64,000 bases of DNA, taken from contig NZ_JAPEPW010000004.1 of assembly GCF_026339955.1 (NCBI RefSeq), forward strand, positions 496,001 to 560,000, in the 5' to 3' direction. The position numbers were made by a program, and so were the translations under genes. How positions within the stretch are numbered: position 1 is the first letter of the stretch; every line of letters starts with the position of its first letter. The notes under the pieces are model-generated. The model ran no database searches. It saw only the letters and a program-made list of their open reading frames with translations, and was not told the origin of the DNA. This stretch comes from Streptomyces sp. NBC_01549 (GTDB lineage Bacteria > Actinomycetota > Actinomycetes > Streptomycetales > Streptomycetaceae). Of this stretch, positions 7,914-15,082 are shown in pieces.

Positions 7914-9061
7914 TGCTGCTCCTTGAGTCCGAGGTCGGTCAACAGGTCGCGGGCGAGCCGGAGTTCGACGGCGATGCCGTCGGCGAGCTCGGCGCTGGTG
8001 GCCGGACGTGCCGAGGGCGGCAGGGCCTGCCACGTGTAGGTCTCGACCTCGAAGTGGGTGCTGCGTGCCGTCGGCCCGCCGACCAGCACGGTGAGCTCCT
8101 CGCGCAGCACGTCGAGGGTGGAGCTCAGCGGCGGGGCGGGCGGGGCGTGCAGGGGGACGTGGAAGTGGGCGCGCCAGGGCACGGTGTCCGGCAAGGCGTC
8201 GCCCGCCAGCGCCTGACCGAGATCGTCGGTGCCGTGCAGGACCCCGCCCGCGCGGGCCCGGGTCTGGTGCAGGAAGCGCGGTTCGTCGAAGGCGGCGAGC
8301 GCCGAACGGACCGCGGGGTCTTTCGGGTTGCCGGCATGCAGGGCCGCCGACAACTGCACCTTGGGTACGGGGATGCCCGCCCGATCGAGGGCGGCGAGCG
8401 CCCGCGCGGGATCCTCGAAGGCGGTCGCGAGATGGCAGGTGTCCAGGCACAGGCCGATGCGGTGGCCGGGCAGGGCGGCGAGCGGGGCGAGCGCGTCGGC
8501 GGTGGTCTCCACCGCGCAACCGGGCTCCGGCTCCAGGGCGATCCGGATCGAGCGTCCCTGCTCCACGTGGTCCAGGCGGCGGGCCAGTTCGCTCAGAGCC
8601 CGGTGCGCCGCGTCGGCGACCGCCTCGTCGAAGCCGGTGCGCCAGGCCAGCGGCAGGGTGGAGACGGTGCCCTCGGTGATATCCGGTGGCAGCAGACGGG
8701 CCAGGTCGCTGGTGTACTCCAGACGCTCCGGATCGGTCCAGTCGGGCCGGTGCACCCGGTACTTGACCACTTCGGCGCCGAAACCCTCGTAGGGAAAGCC
8801 GTTGAGCGTGACGACCTCGAGGCCGCGCCGGTCCAGCTCGGTGCGCAGGCGGCGCGGCGCGGCGGGGTCGGCGTTCAGGGCGCGCACCGCGTCACGGGCC
8901 AGCCACAGTCCGACGCCCAGACGGTCGGTGCCCAGGCGCCGGCGGACCGGTTCGCAGTACTCGGCGAGCTGGGCGACGACACCGTCGAGGGTCTCGGCCG
9001 GATGGACGTTGGTGCAGTACGCGAGGTGCACGGTCGTGCCGTCGGGGTGGGTCAGGCGCAC
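7910..9061 (-). CDS. eboE: Metabolite-traffic protein EboE (TIM-barrel sugar isomerase-like)
   Basis: This encodes 383 residues. The N-terminus (LAYCTNVHPAETLDGVVAQLAEY) and the sequence LNGFPYEGFGAEVVKYRVHRPDW are characteristic of EboE. The barrel carries metal-site-like motifs ALEPEPGCAVETT (about residue 172) and LCLDTCHLATAFEDP (about 202). It starts three bases after the stop of eboB and overlaps the phosphatase start, so the three genes are one transcript. The biochemical role is not established; genetics in other bacteria links ebo genes to export or processing of secondary metabolites. Confidence 0.8.
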   Translation of the reverse strand: MRLTHPDGTTVHLAYCTNVHPAETLDGVVAQLAEYCEPVRRRLGTDRLGVGLWLARDAVRALNADPAAPRRLRTELDRRGLEVVTLNGFPYEGFGAEVVKYRVHRPDWTDPERLEYTSDLARLLPPDITEGTVSTLPLAWRTGFDEAVADAAHRALSELARRLDHVEQGRSIRIALEPEPGCAVETTADALAPLAALPGHRIGLCLDTCHLATAFEDPARALAALDRAGIPVPKVQLSAALHAGNPKDPAVRSALAAFDEPRFLHQTRARAGGVLHGTDDLGQALAGDALPDTVPWRAHFHVPLHAPPAPPLSSTLDVLREELTVLVGGPTARSTHFEVETYTWQALPPSARPATSAELADGIAVELRLARDLLTDLGLKEQQ

Positions 9062-9064
9062 GGC

Positions 9065-9913
9065 TCATTCGCCCCCGCGCAGTATGGAGTTGCCCTCGTG
9101 CAGCGACGCGGGCTTCGCGAGCTCCAGGGCGAGCCGGCCGCTGAGTCCGTAGAACGCCACGGGGTTGCGCCACAGCACCCGGTCCACATCGTCCTCGTCG
9201 AAGCCGGCGGCGAGCATCGCCTCGCCGACCTTGCGGGTCTTGAGCGGATCGCTCCTGCCCCAGTCCGCGGCCGAGTTGACCAGGACCCGCTCGGGCCCGT
9301 ACTCCTTCAGGACGGCGACCATGCGGTGCTCGTCCGTCTTCGTGTCCGGGTAGACGGAGAAGCCGAGCCAGGCGCCGGCCGCTCTGGCCTCCTTGACCGT
9401 GGTCTCGTTGAGGTGGTCGACCAGGACCTGATCGACCGGCAGCTTCGACTCGGCCACCACGTCGAGGGTGCGGCGCAGACCCACCAGCTTGTCGCGGTGC
9501 GGGGTGTGCACCAGCGCGGGCAGCCCGTGCTCCGCGGCGAGTTCGAGCTGCGCGGCGAGCGCCGTGTCCTCGGCGGGCGTCATCGAGTCGTAGCCGATCT
9601 CGCCGACGGCGACGACGCCGTCCTTGACCAGATAGCGCGACAGTTCGTCCAGGACCGGGGTGCAGCGCGGGTCGTTCGCCTCCTTCGGGTTGAGGGCGAT
9701 CGTGCAGTGGTGTGCGATCCCGTTCTGCGCGGCCCGGAACGGCTCCCAGCCGAGGAGCGCGTCGAAGTAGTCCAGGAAGCTCTGCGGCGAGGTGCGCGGC
9801 TGGCCGAGCCAGAAGGCGGGCTCGACCAGTGCGCGCACCCCGGCCGTGTACATCGCCTCGTAGTCGTCGGTGGTGCGCGAGGTCATGTGGATGCGCGGGT
9901 CGAAGATGCGCAT
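9065..9913 (-). CDS. eboB: TatD-family metal-dependent hydrolase (EboB)
   Basis: This encodes 282 residues. The amidohydrolase-type barrel is marked by DPRIHMTSRTTDDYEAM at the N-terminus, AVGEIGYDS (conserved Glu), LVHTPHRDK and LVDHLNETT. The ATG at 9911-9913 overlaps the TGA of the preceding eboA remnant. It resembles TatD-type deoxyribonucleases, but in the ebo setting it is taken to act on a small metabolite. The family call is firm, and the role is inferred from its neighbours. Confidence 0.75.
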   Translation of the reverse strand: MRIFDPRIHMTSRTTDDYEAMYTAGVRALVEPAFWLGQPRTSPQSFLDYFDALLGWEPFRAAQNGIAHHCTIALNPKEANDPRCTPVLDELSRYLVKDGVVAVGEIGYDSMTPAEDTALAAQLELAAEHGLPALVHTPHRDKLVGLRRTLDVVAESKLPVDQVLVDHLNETTVKEARAAGAWLGFSVYPDTKTDEHRMVAVLKEYGPERVLVNSAADWGRSDPLKTRKVGEAMLAAGFDEDDVDRVLWRNPVAFYGLSGRLALELAKPASLHEGNSILRGGE

Positions 9914-10012
9914 CAGACTTCCTTGGCGGTCAGGGCGAGTACGTGGCTGAGGTCCTCGGGGACGGCTCGCCCCGCGGCGGTGCGCTCCGCGGCGAAGTCG
10001 CCGAGCATGCGG
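9913..10012 (-). pseudogene. eboA: C-terminal remnant of eboA
   Basis: Reading the minus strand in phase with a TGA that overlaps the eboB start gives MLGDFAAERTAAGRAVPEDL and then SHVLALTAKEV, which fits the end of an EboA-domain protein. Upstream the sequence switches at about 10008-10014 to an MFS transporter read on the plus strand. The operon has therefore lost its first gene body and probably its promoter. Confidence 0.6.
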
Positions 10013-10013
10013 G

Positions 10014-10620
10014 GTGGAGATGACCGTCGGCGGCTACATCCCGGTGTACAGGCTCTTCCTGGTGACCGGCAGCCGGCTCGGCGACATCGTCGGCCACAAA
10101 CGGATGTTCCTGGCCGGTCTGGGACTGTTCACCGCCGCCTCGCTCGCCTGCGGCAGCGCACCCGGCATGGGATCGCTGATCGCCTTCCGATGTGTCCAGG
10201 GCCTCTCCGCCGCCCTGTTCTTCCCGCAGATCCTCTCCGTCATCCAGACCACCTTCGAGGGGGCACGGCGCGAGCGCGCCCTCGCGCTCTTCGGCGTCAC
10301 CATCGGACTGGCCGCCATCACCGGCCAGTTGATCGGCGGTGTCCTGGTCCGGGCGGATCTGTTCGGATGGGGCCGGCGTCCCATCTTCCTGGTCAACGTG
10401 CCGTTGGGCCTGGTGGTCATCGCCGACGCAGTTCGGCATGTCCCTCGGGATCGCGCTGGTGGGCCTGCTCTACTTCAGCACGCTCGACGCCGCCTCGTCC
10501 CCGCACGCATACACCCACGCGTTCACCGTGACGCTGGTCCTCAACCTGCTCCTGTCGCTGCTGGCCCTGGCGTTCGTGCCGCCGCTGCGCAAGGCGGCCG
10601 CGGGTCCGACCGGGAGCTGA
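10014..10620 (+). pseudogene. MFS (DHA2-type) transporter, N-terminus and middle deleted
   Basis: The fragment begins mid-protein (EMTVGGYIPVYRLFLVTGSRLGD) and reads helices 2-6 of an EmrB/QacA-type transporter up to GLVVIADA near 10428. It then resumes in another frame (FGMSLGIALVGLLYFSTL) with the last two helices and ends AAAGPTGS at 10620. Several helices are missing between the two parts, so this is an internal deletion with a frame change, not a simple frameshift. Confidence 0.75.
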
Positions 10621-10627
10621 GGCCCCC

Positions 10628-10688
10628 TGTCCGGTCTCAGATAAGTCCGGGCGAGGCGAGCCCCTGACCTGCGGTGCCCGGACTTGAG
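10628..10688. repeat. Tn7-like left end: terminal repeat and second, interrupted repeat
   Basis: Site L1 (GTCTCAGATAAGTCCGGGC, 10634-10652) points inward right behind the TGT terminus. Site L2 (GCCCGGACTTGAG, 10676-10688, continuing after the IS5 insertion as TGAGAC at 12358-12363) points the other way. A third copy, L3, is at 12379-12397. These match the repeats at the other end and are likely TnsB binding sites. Confidence 0.7.
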
Positions 10689-10834
10689 TGAGAAGCTGTT
10701 GTCTTTTCGATCTTGAGAGATGCGCTTCGAACGGGAGTCTCGATCGGGTGATTGCGGTCGGCGCCGGGCATGAGAGCAGGGCCTCTTGGTAGCTCAGAGG
10801 GTGTCTATGCCAACGAGCGATCCAGGAGGCCCTG

Positions 10835-11752
10835 TTGTCGCAGTTCTACGCGACCGCCGAGACGGAGTCCACCCCGGTCACCCTCGCGTGTGACTGTCTG
10901 GCTCACCGGTTCGGAAACGCCACCGACAACGGGATGCGCGAGCGCCGTTACCCGACCGACATGACCGACGGGGAGTGGGCCAAGGTCCGGCCGCTGCTGC
11001 CGGTGCCGGGCTGGATGCGCGGTCGCGGCGGGCAGCCGGAGGCGTACTGCCACCGGGCGATATTGGACGCGATCCGCTACCTCGTTGACAACGGAATCAA
11101 GTGGCGCGCCATGCCGGTGGACTTCCCGCCGTGGGACCGGGTGTACGCGTTCTTCCGCCGCTGGCGCGACCATGACCTGGTCAGGGAGTTCCACGACCGG
11201 CTGCGTGAGCGGGTCCGCGGGATGCTGGGCAAGGACACAGAGCCCACGGCCGGTGTGATCGACTCACAGTCGGTCAAGGCGGACGCCGTGGTGGGCTCAG
11301 ACAGCCGCGGCTACGACGGCGGCAAACAGATCAACGGGCGCAAGCGGCATGTCGTGGTCGACACCCTCGGCCTGCTGCTGGGCGTGATGGTCACCGCTGC
11401 GGATGTCGGCGACCGTTCGGCCGCGCAGGTCCTGCTCGCCCGGGTGGCCAACGCGCACCACCGCCTCGCCCTCGTCTGGGCTGACGGCGGCTATACCGGC
11501 AGCCTCGTCGAGCACTGCCTGGCCGCGTTCGCGCTGGTGCTGGCGATCGTCAAGCGCAGCGACGACGTCAAGGGGTTCGTAGTCCTGCCCAAACGATGGA
11601 TCGTCGAGCGTCTCTTCGCCCACCTGATGCGCAGCCGCCGCCTGGCACGCGACTACGAGCGGCGCACCGCCAGTGCCGAGGCGATGATCCTGTGGTCGAT
11701 GACCATGGTCATGAGCCGCCGTCTGGCTGGGCCACACCGCGGGCGGGCGTGA
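10835..11752 (+). CDS. IS5-family transposase
   Basis: This encodes 305 residues. The N-terminus has the DUF4096-like start MTDGEWAKVRPLLP and the motif NGIKWRAMPVDFPPW. The DDE catalytic residues are in GVIDSQSVK (first Asp), WADGGYTGSL (second Asp) and RWIVERLFAHL (Glu), followed by SRRLARDYERR. TTG 10835 follows AGGAGG, and ATG 10934 (MRERRYPTD) is a possible internal start. The frame is intact from end to end, so the enzyme may be active. Its last 44 bp overlap the convergent passenger gene. Confidence 0.9.
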   Translation: MSQFYATAETESTPVTLACDCLAHRFGNATDNGMRERRYPTDMTDGEWAKVRPLLPVPGWMRGRGGQPEAYCHRAILDAIRYLVDNGIKWRAMPVDFPPWDRVYAFFRRWRDHDLVREFHDRLRERVRGMLGKDTEPTAGVIDSQSVKADAVVGSDSRGYDGGKQINGRKRHVVVDTLGLLLGVMVTAADVGDRSAAQVLLARVANAHHRLALVWADGGYTGSLVEHCLAAFALVLAIVKRSDDVKGFVVLPKRWIVERLFAHLMRSRRLARDYERRTASAEAMILWSMTMVMSRRLAGPHRGRA

Positions 11753-12245
11753 ACCGGCCCGGCGCCGGTTCAGCCAGCCAGCCACGCGCGACCAGACGTT
11801 TCGCCTTCGACCGCAGTGCCTCCACCCGTGCCGGCACCACGTCCATGCCGAACGCTGCGGCCATCTCCTGGCAGGTTACCGGCCCCTGCCCGAGCCGGAC
11901 CCGGTCCGCCCCCAACTGCAGGATGCGCTGGTAGTCCACCGACAGTGCCGGCCAGGCCAGCCCCTCTCGCCATACCGGCACCTGCGACTTCGGCTTCGCC
12001 GCATCCCGGGGCGCCGACTGCGCGTCTGCATCCCTCGGATCCTCGGTGACCTCCGTGTCGGCGGTGCTGCCGCCGTCTGCAGCCAGCACCGTGTCGACCC
12101 GCTTGCGGGCGATCGCCCACTCCTGCCATTCCTGCTCGGCCGCGGCCAGTTCGGCCTGGATGCGGTCGGCCTCCTCCCGCAGCCCGTCGACTCGACGGCG
12201 AGCGGCGAGTTCGTGCTGTTCCAGCAGTCCGACGACTGACGGCAT
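11709..12245 (-). CDS. IS5-element passenger protein of unknown function
   Basis: This encodes 178 residues from ATG 12243-12245, preceded by GGGAGG. The N-terminal half is a strong predicted coiled coil (LLEQHELAARRRVDGLREEADRI, then AELAAAEQEWQEW). The middle is a charged linker. The C-terminal part looks like a winged helix (LGQGPVTCQEMAAAFGMDVV, then VEALRSKAKRLVARGW). I remember this gene accompanying IS5-type transposases in Streptomyces without a known role. Its position inside the inverted ends makes it part of the element, perhaps a regulator or DNA-binding helper. Confidence 0.6.
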   Translation of the reverse strand: MPSVVGLLEQHELAARRRVDGLREEADRIQAELAAAEQEWQEWAIARKRVDTVLAADGGSTADTEVTEDPRDADAQSAPRDAAKPKSQVPVWREGLAWPALSVDYQRILQLGADRVRLGQGPVTCQEMAAAFGMDVVPARVEALRSKAKRLVARGWLAEPAPGRFTPARGVAQPDGGS

Positions 12246-12378
12246 TCGCGACCTCCCGGGGAGCGATGACTCGACAGGCCACAACTCCCACGGAACCACC
12301 ACTCATACGCCCGACCAGCGCAAACGCGGCGATCACATCCGGAAAGACAACAGCTTCTGAGACGCATTTCGTAAGGTC

Positions 12379-12397
12379 GTCTCGCTCAAGTCCGGGC
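12379..12397 (+). repeat. Tn7-like left-end repeat L3
   Basis: GTCTCGCTCAAGTCCGGGC is the third 19-bp repeat of the left end, in the same orientation as L1. Before the IS5 insertion it lay about 34 bp from L2, forming an inverted pair with it. The cargo gene ends 16 bp further in. Confidence 0.7.
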
Positions 12398-12412
12398 AAA
12401 CGGCCTTCTTGG

Positions 12413-13036
12413 TCAGATGTGGAGTTCGGGCGGGAAGCCGGTCCAGCGCAGTTCTGCGGGCAGGTGCCGCATGTCGTTGTGGAACAGCACGGAGGACGGC
12501 CTGCCGGGTGCGTATCGGATGGCCGTCAGTGCTGCGTTGCCGTGGTTGAGGCCCATCCAGCGCCACTCGGGCGCGTCGAGGGCAGCCCGGATGAGCCAGC
12601 CGATGAGGAAGTTGTGCGTGACAACCAGTTCATGGCGGGGGCGATCGCCGTCGACCGGGCCTGTGAATTCTGCGAGTGCCTCCCGGGCCATTGCAGGACC
12701 GCGGTTGCGCTCTTCTTCGGGAACCTGAGCGAGGAAGTTGAGCATGGCTTCGGCCGAATCCGGCGGAAGCTCCTCCTTCGCAGGCAGGTAGGGGATGTAG
12801 TCGCCGGCCAGTTCCGACTGGTGCAGTGGGACGGCGTCAAGTTGTGCGCTGATCAGCTGGGCCGTCTGCTGCGCCCGAGGCAGCGGCCCGTGATATATCG
12901 CCGAAAGTGGGGTGCTCTGGAGTCGTTCTCCGAGCAGAACGGCTTGGCGCCGGCCGCTTTCCGTCAGGGTTGTCTCGTCTGCTGACGCTTCACCGTGCCG
13001 GGCGAGGTAGAGGTATCGAGTGGCTGTGTCTGTCAT
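12413..13036 (-). CDS. Histidine phosphatase family protein (transposon cargo)
   Basis: This encodes 207 residues. RYLYLARHGEA holds the RHG catalytic signature at the N-terminus (His nucleophile). A second His lies in LVVTHNFLIGWL and an acidic residue in PLPRAQQTA. The fold is the phosphoglycerate-mutase-like branch-2 type, acting on phosphoesters, but the substrate is unknown. I chose ATG 13034-13036; an in-frame ATG at 13057 adds seven residues. It is the only gene between the left end and tniQ, so it is either cargo or a domesticated part of the element. Confidence 0.85.
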   Translation of the reverse strand: MTDTATRYLYLARHGEASADETTLTESGRRQAVLLGERLQSTPLSAIYHGPLPRAQQTAQLISAQLDAVPLHQSELAGDYIPYLPAKEELPPDSAEAMLNFLAQVPEEERNRGPAMAREALAEFTGPVDGDRPRHELVVTHNFLIGWLIRAALDAPEWRWMGLNHGNAALTAIRYAPGRPSSVLFHNDMRHLPAELRWTGFPPELHI

Positions 13037-13124
13037 GTCCCGGGTCTCCGTTGCCATCCGTGATCTTGTATGTCGGGATGGACGCTGAGCTCGTTGTGCA
13101 TAGTTCCGTCGCGGCTGAGCTGGC

Positions 13125-14030
13125 TCAGTTGGCGATGAGTGTGGGGACGCCTTCGGGGTTGCCGAGCCGATACTCGATCTCCGCGGCTGACGACTTCACA
13201 GTCTTCGTGAGCCAGATGCGGCTGGTCCCGCGAATCGGGCTCTCGGTGGGGAAGCGCTGATGGAACTGGACGATGCTGCTGAGAGAGACGTAGAAGTCGT
13301 CGCTCATCGCCAGTTTCCTCCAGTGGGGAGACGTGAACATGTGGATCAGCGCGACGCGTTCGGGGAATCCGGCTGCTGTCAGCCAGGGTGCCTTCCTGTC
13401 CGGCTCGACTTCGGGCCCTTTGACTCGGACCAGGTCGTGAAGGGTCTCGGCTCGGTGGACGAGCCGGTAGTGGCGGTGGGCGAGCCCGGCCCAGAGCCCT
13501 GCGGTGAGTTCCTCGCAGAGGTCGATGAGGGCTGTGCCGTGATGTCGGCGAAGGCGCCAGTACTTCTGCTGTGCTCGAACGACATCGGGGGTGCGGGACA
13601 GATCGAGCTGCTCCTCGGGCGCGTGGACGTGCTGACCGACCCATAGTCTGTGGCGGATGCAGACGTTGTCGTGGATGGGTGCCCAGATCTGGGCGGGAAG
13701 TGTCGCGCCTGTGCGCGCGACGACGCAACGGCGGCAGGCCCAGCGAAGGACGTGGTTATCCGGGATGGCGGGCGGATCTGCAGGGCGCTCGTCGGTCTGA
13801 AGGTCAGGGAGTGTGCGGACCAGGTGTTGTCGAGTCTGGCCGCTGAGGATGCAGAGGACATCGACGCTGGTCAGGTGAGATTCCAGCCAGCGTGACGGTG
13901 CTCGCAGTCGGGCCAGAGGGACATGGTTGGCCAGGGCCAGTCGGGACCAGTAGGACGACTCGCACTCGCCGGGAAACGGCGGCAGCGGGATGGGCAGAGG
14001 ACGGATCAGGGCCGGACGGAACACGTTCAT
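13125..14030 (-). CDS. tniQ: TniQ-family target-selection protein
   Basis: This encodes 301 residues. It has the TniQ start PLPIPLPPFPGECESSYWSRLALAN and a zinc-ribbon-like pair of motifs (RWACRRC near residues 96-102 and HDNVCIRHRLW near 120-130), followed by helical repeats. ATG 14028-14030 overlaps the tnsC stop (ATGA), so translation is coupled. TniQ/TnsD proteins link the transposase to the target DNA or to a targeting complex. This short form resembles the single TniQ of Tn5053-like elements more than the long TnsD of Tn7. Confidence 0.8.
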   Translation of the reverse strand: MNVFRPALIRPLPIPLPPFPGECESSYWSRLALANHVPLARLRAPSRWLESHLTSVDVLCILSGQTRQHLVRTLPDLQTDERPADPPAIPDNHVLRWACRRCVVARTGATLPAQIWAPIHDNVCIRHRLWVGQHVHAPEEQLDLSRTPDVVRAQQKYWRLRRHHGTALIDLCEELTAGLWAGLAHRHYRLVHRAETLHDLVRVKGPEVEPDRKAPWLTAAGFPERVALIHMFTSPHWRKLAMSDDFYVSLSSIVQFHQRFPTESPIRGTSRIWLTKTVKSSAAEIEYRLGNPEGVPTLIAN

Positions 14031-15082
14031 CCCGTGTGGGGCAGGGATGAGGGACGGCTGTGGCCGGAGGATTCGCTGCTGTGGTCGATGCGGATGTTCT
14101 TGATCGTGGTCCGGGTGATGCGTTCGGTCCCGTCCAGGATCGCGGAGATCGCCGCAGCCCGGACAAGGTGGGAGAGACTTCCGATCATGCCGCCCGTGCG
14201 CTGGTGCAGGTATTTCACCATCTTCACCAGGGTGTTGGGCTCGTGCCGGTGGAGGCGGAGGGTGTACTCCATGGAGGCGATCAGGGACCGCCACTCGGTG
14301 TTGAGAGGGAAGGGGCCCGTGCGGATGAGGACGCAGCGGCCGGCGAGCTGCTTGCCGCGAATGCCGGTGAACAACCCGGACTGCTCGACGTTGATCCCGG
14401 CATAGACAAAGGTCGCGGGCAGGTGCTCGGTGAAGTACTTCAGGTGGTCGGAGAGGTCTTCACCGGCGATGGTGGCGTGGTTGAGCAGATGGATCTCGTC
14501 GACCAGGACCAGGTCCGTGCGGGCCTCGATGAGCACTTGGCAGACGGCGCTGGTGACGTCGATGGTGTTGTGCCTCGGGCCGATGACAGGCAGGCCGAGG
14601 AATCGGGCGAACTCCATGGCGAGTTTGCGCGGGGACCCCTTGGGCGGGGCGGTGATGTAGACGACCGGGATGCGGTCGCTTCCCGGAAAGCGTTGCCGGA
14701 CACGCAGTTCGTGCAGGCGGCCGAGCTGCTTGAGAGCGGTGGTCTTCCCGGTGGTCCACTCCCCGGAGACGATGAGTCCGCGACGGGCGCCGTGCTCGCG
14801 CTGGTTGAGCAGGGTCAGCAGCCGTCCCTGGTGGGCGATGTCCTTGACCGTGGACGTGCGAACGACCTGGAGTTCGGAGTGGTAGGCGATGCGGGCCTCG
14901 TCGTAGGCGTCCCGCATCGGCGGGCTCAGGGCCTGCCATTGCTGTTCGGGCAGCAGGTCGAAGACGGCCGGGTCTTCGTCGATGAACCGGCGCCAGCCCT
15001 CCAGCCGCGTGGACGGGTCCGTGCGGTCCTCGCCGAGCTCAGGCACTTCCTCACCGTCAGGCTCCGGCGTGTTCACCACCAC
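14027..15082 (-). CDS. tnsC: TnsC/TniB-type AAA+ ATPase
   Basis: This encodes 351 residues. Walker A is GEWTTGKTTALK (about residues 106-117) and Walker B DLVLVDEIHLL (about 189-199), with the sensor region FVYAGINVEQSGLF after it. The family oligomerises on DNA and activates the transposase at the chosen target. The start overlaps the 3' end of tnsB by 10 bp. The C-terminal tail (IDHSSESSGHSR) is likely disordered. Confidence 0.85.
   Translation of the reverse strand: MVVNTPEPDGEEVPELGEDRTDPSTRLEGWRRFIDEDPAVFDLLPEQQWQALSPPMRDAYDEARIAYHSELQVVRTSTVKDIAHQGRLLTLLNQREHGARRGLIVSGEWTTGKTTALKQLGRLHELRVRQRFPGSDRIPVVYITAPPKGSPRKLAMEFARFLGLPVIGPRHNTIDVTSAVCQVLIEARTDLVLVDEIHLLNHATIAGEDLSDHLKYFTEHLPATFVYAGINVEQSGLFTGIRGKQLAGRCVLIRTGPFPLNTEWRSLIASMEYTLRLHRHEPNTLVKMVKYLHQRTGGMIGSLSHLVRAAAISAILDGTERITRTTIKNIRIDHSSESSGHSRPSSLPHTG

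Larger units (their letters stand above)
10692..12357 (+). mobile_element. IS5-family insertion sequence with passenger gene
   Basis: The inverted ends GAAGCTGTTGTCTTT are exact (10692-10706 and 12343-12357). A direct TGA flanks them (10689-10691 and 12358-12360), the 3-bp TNA duplication typical of part of the IS5 family. Removing the element and one TGA restores a full 19-bp transposon-end repeat. The element is 1666 bp, carries an intact transposase and a convergent passenger gene, and looks recent. Confidence 0.8.
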
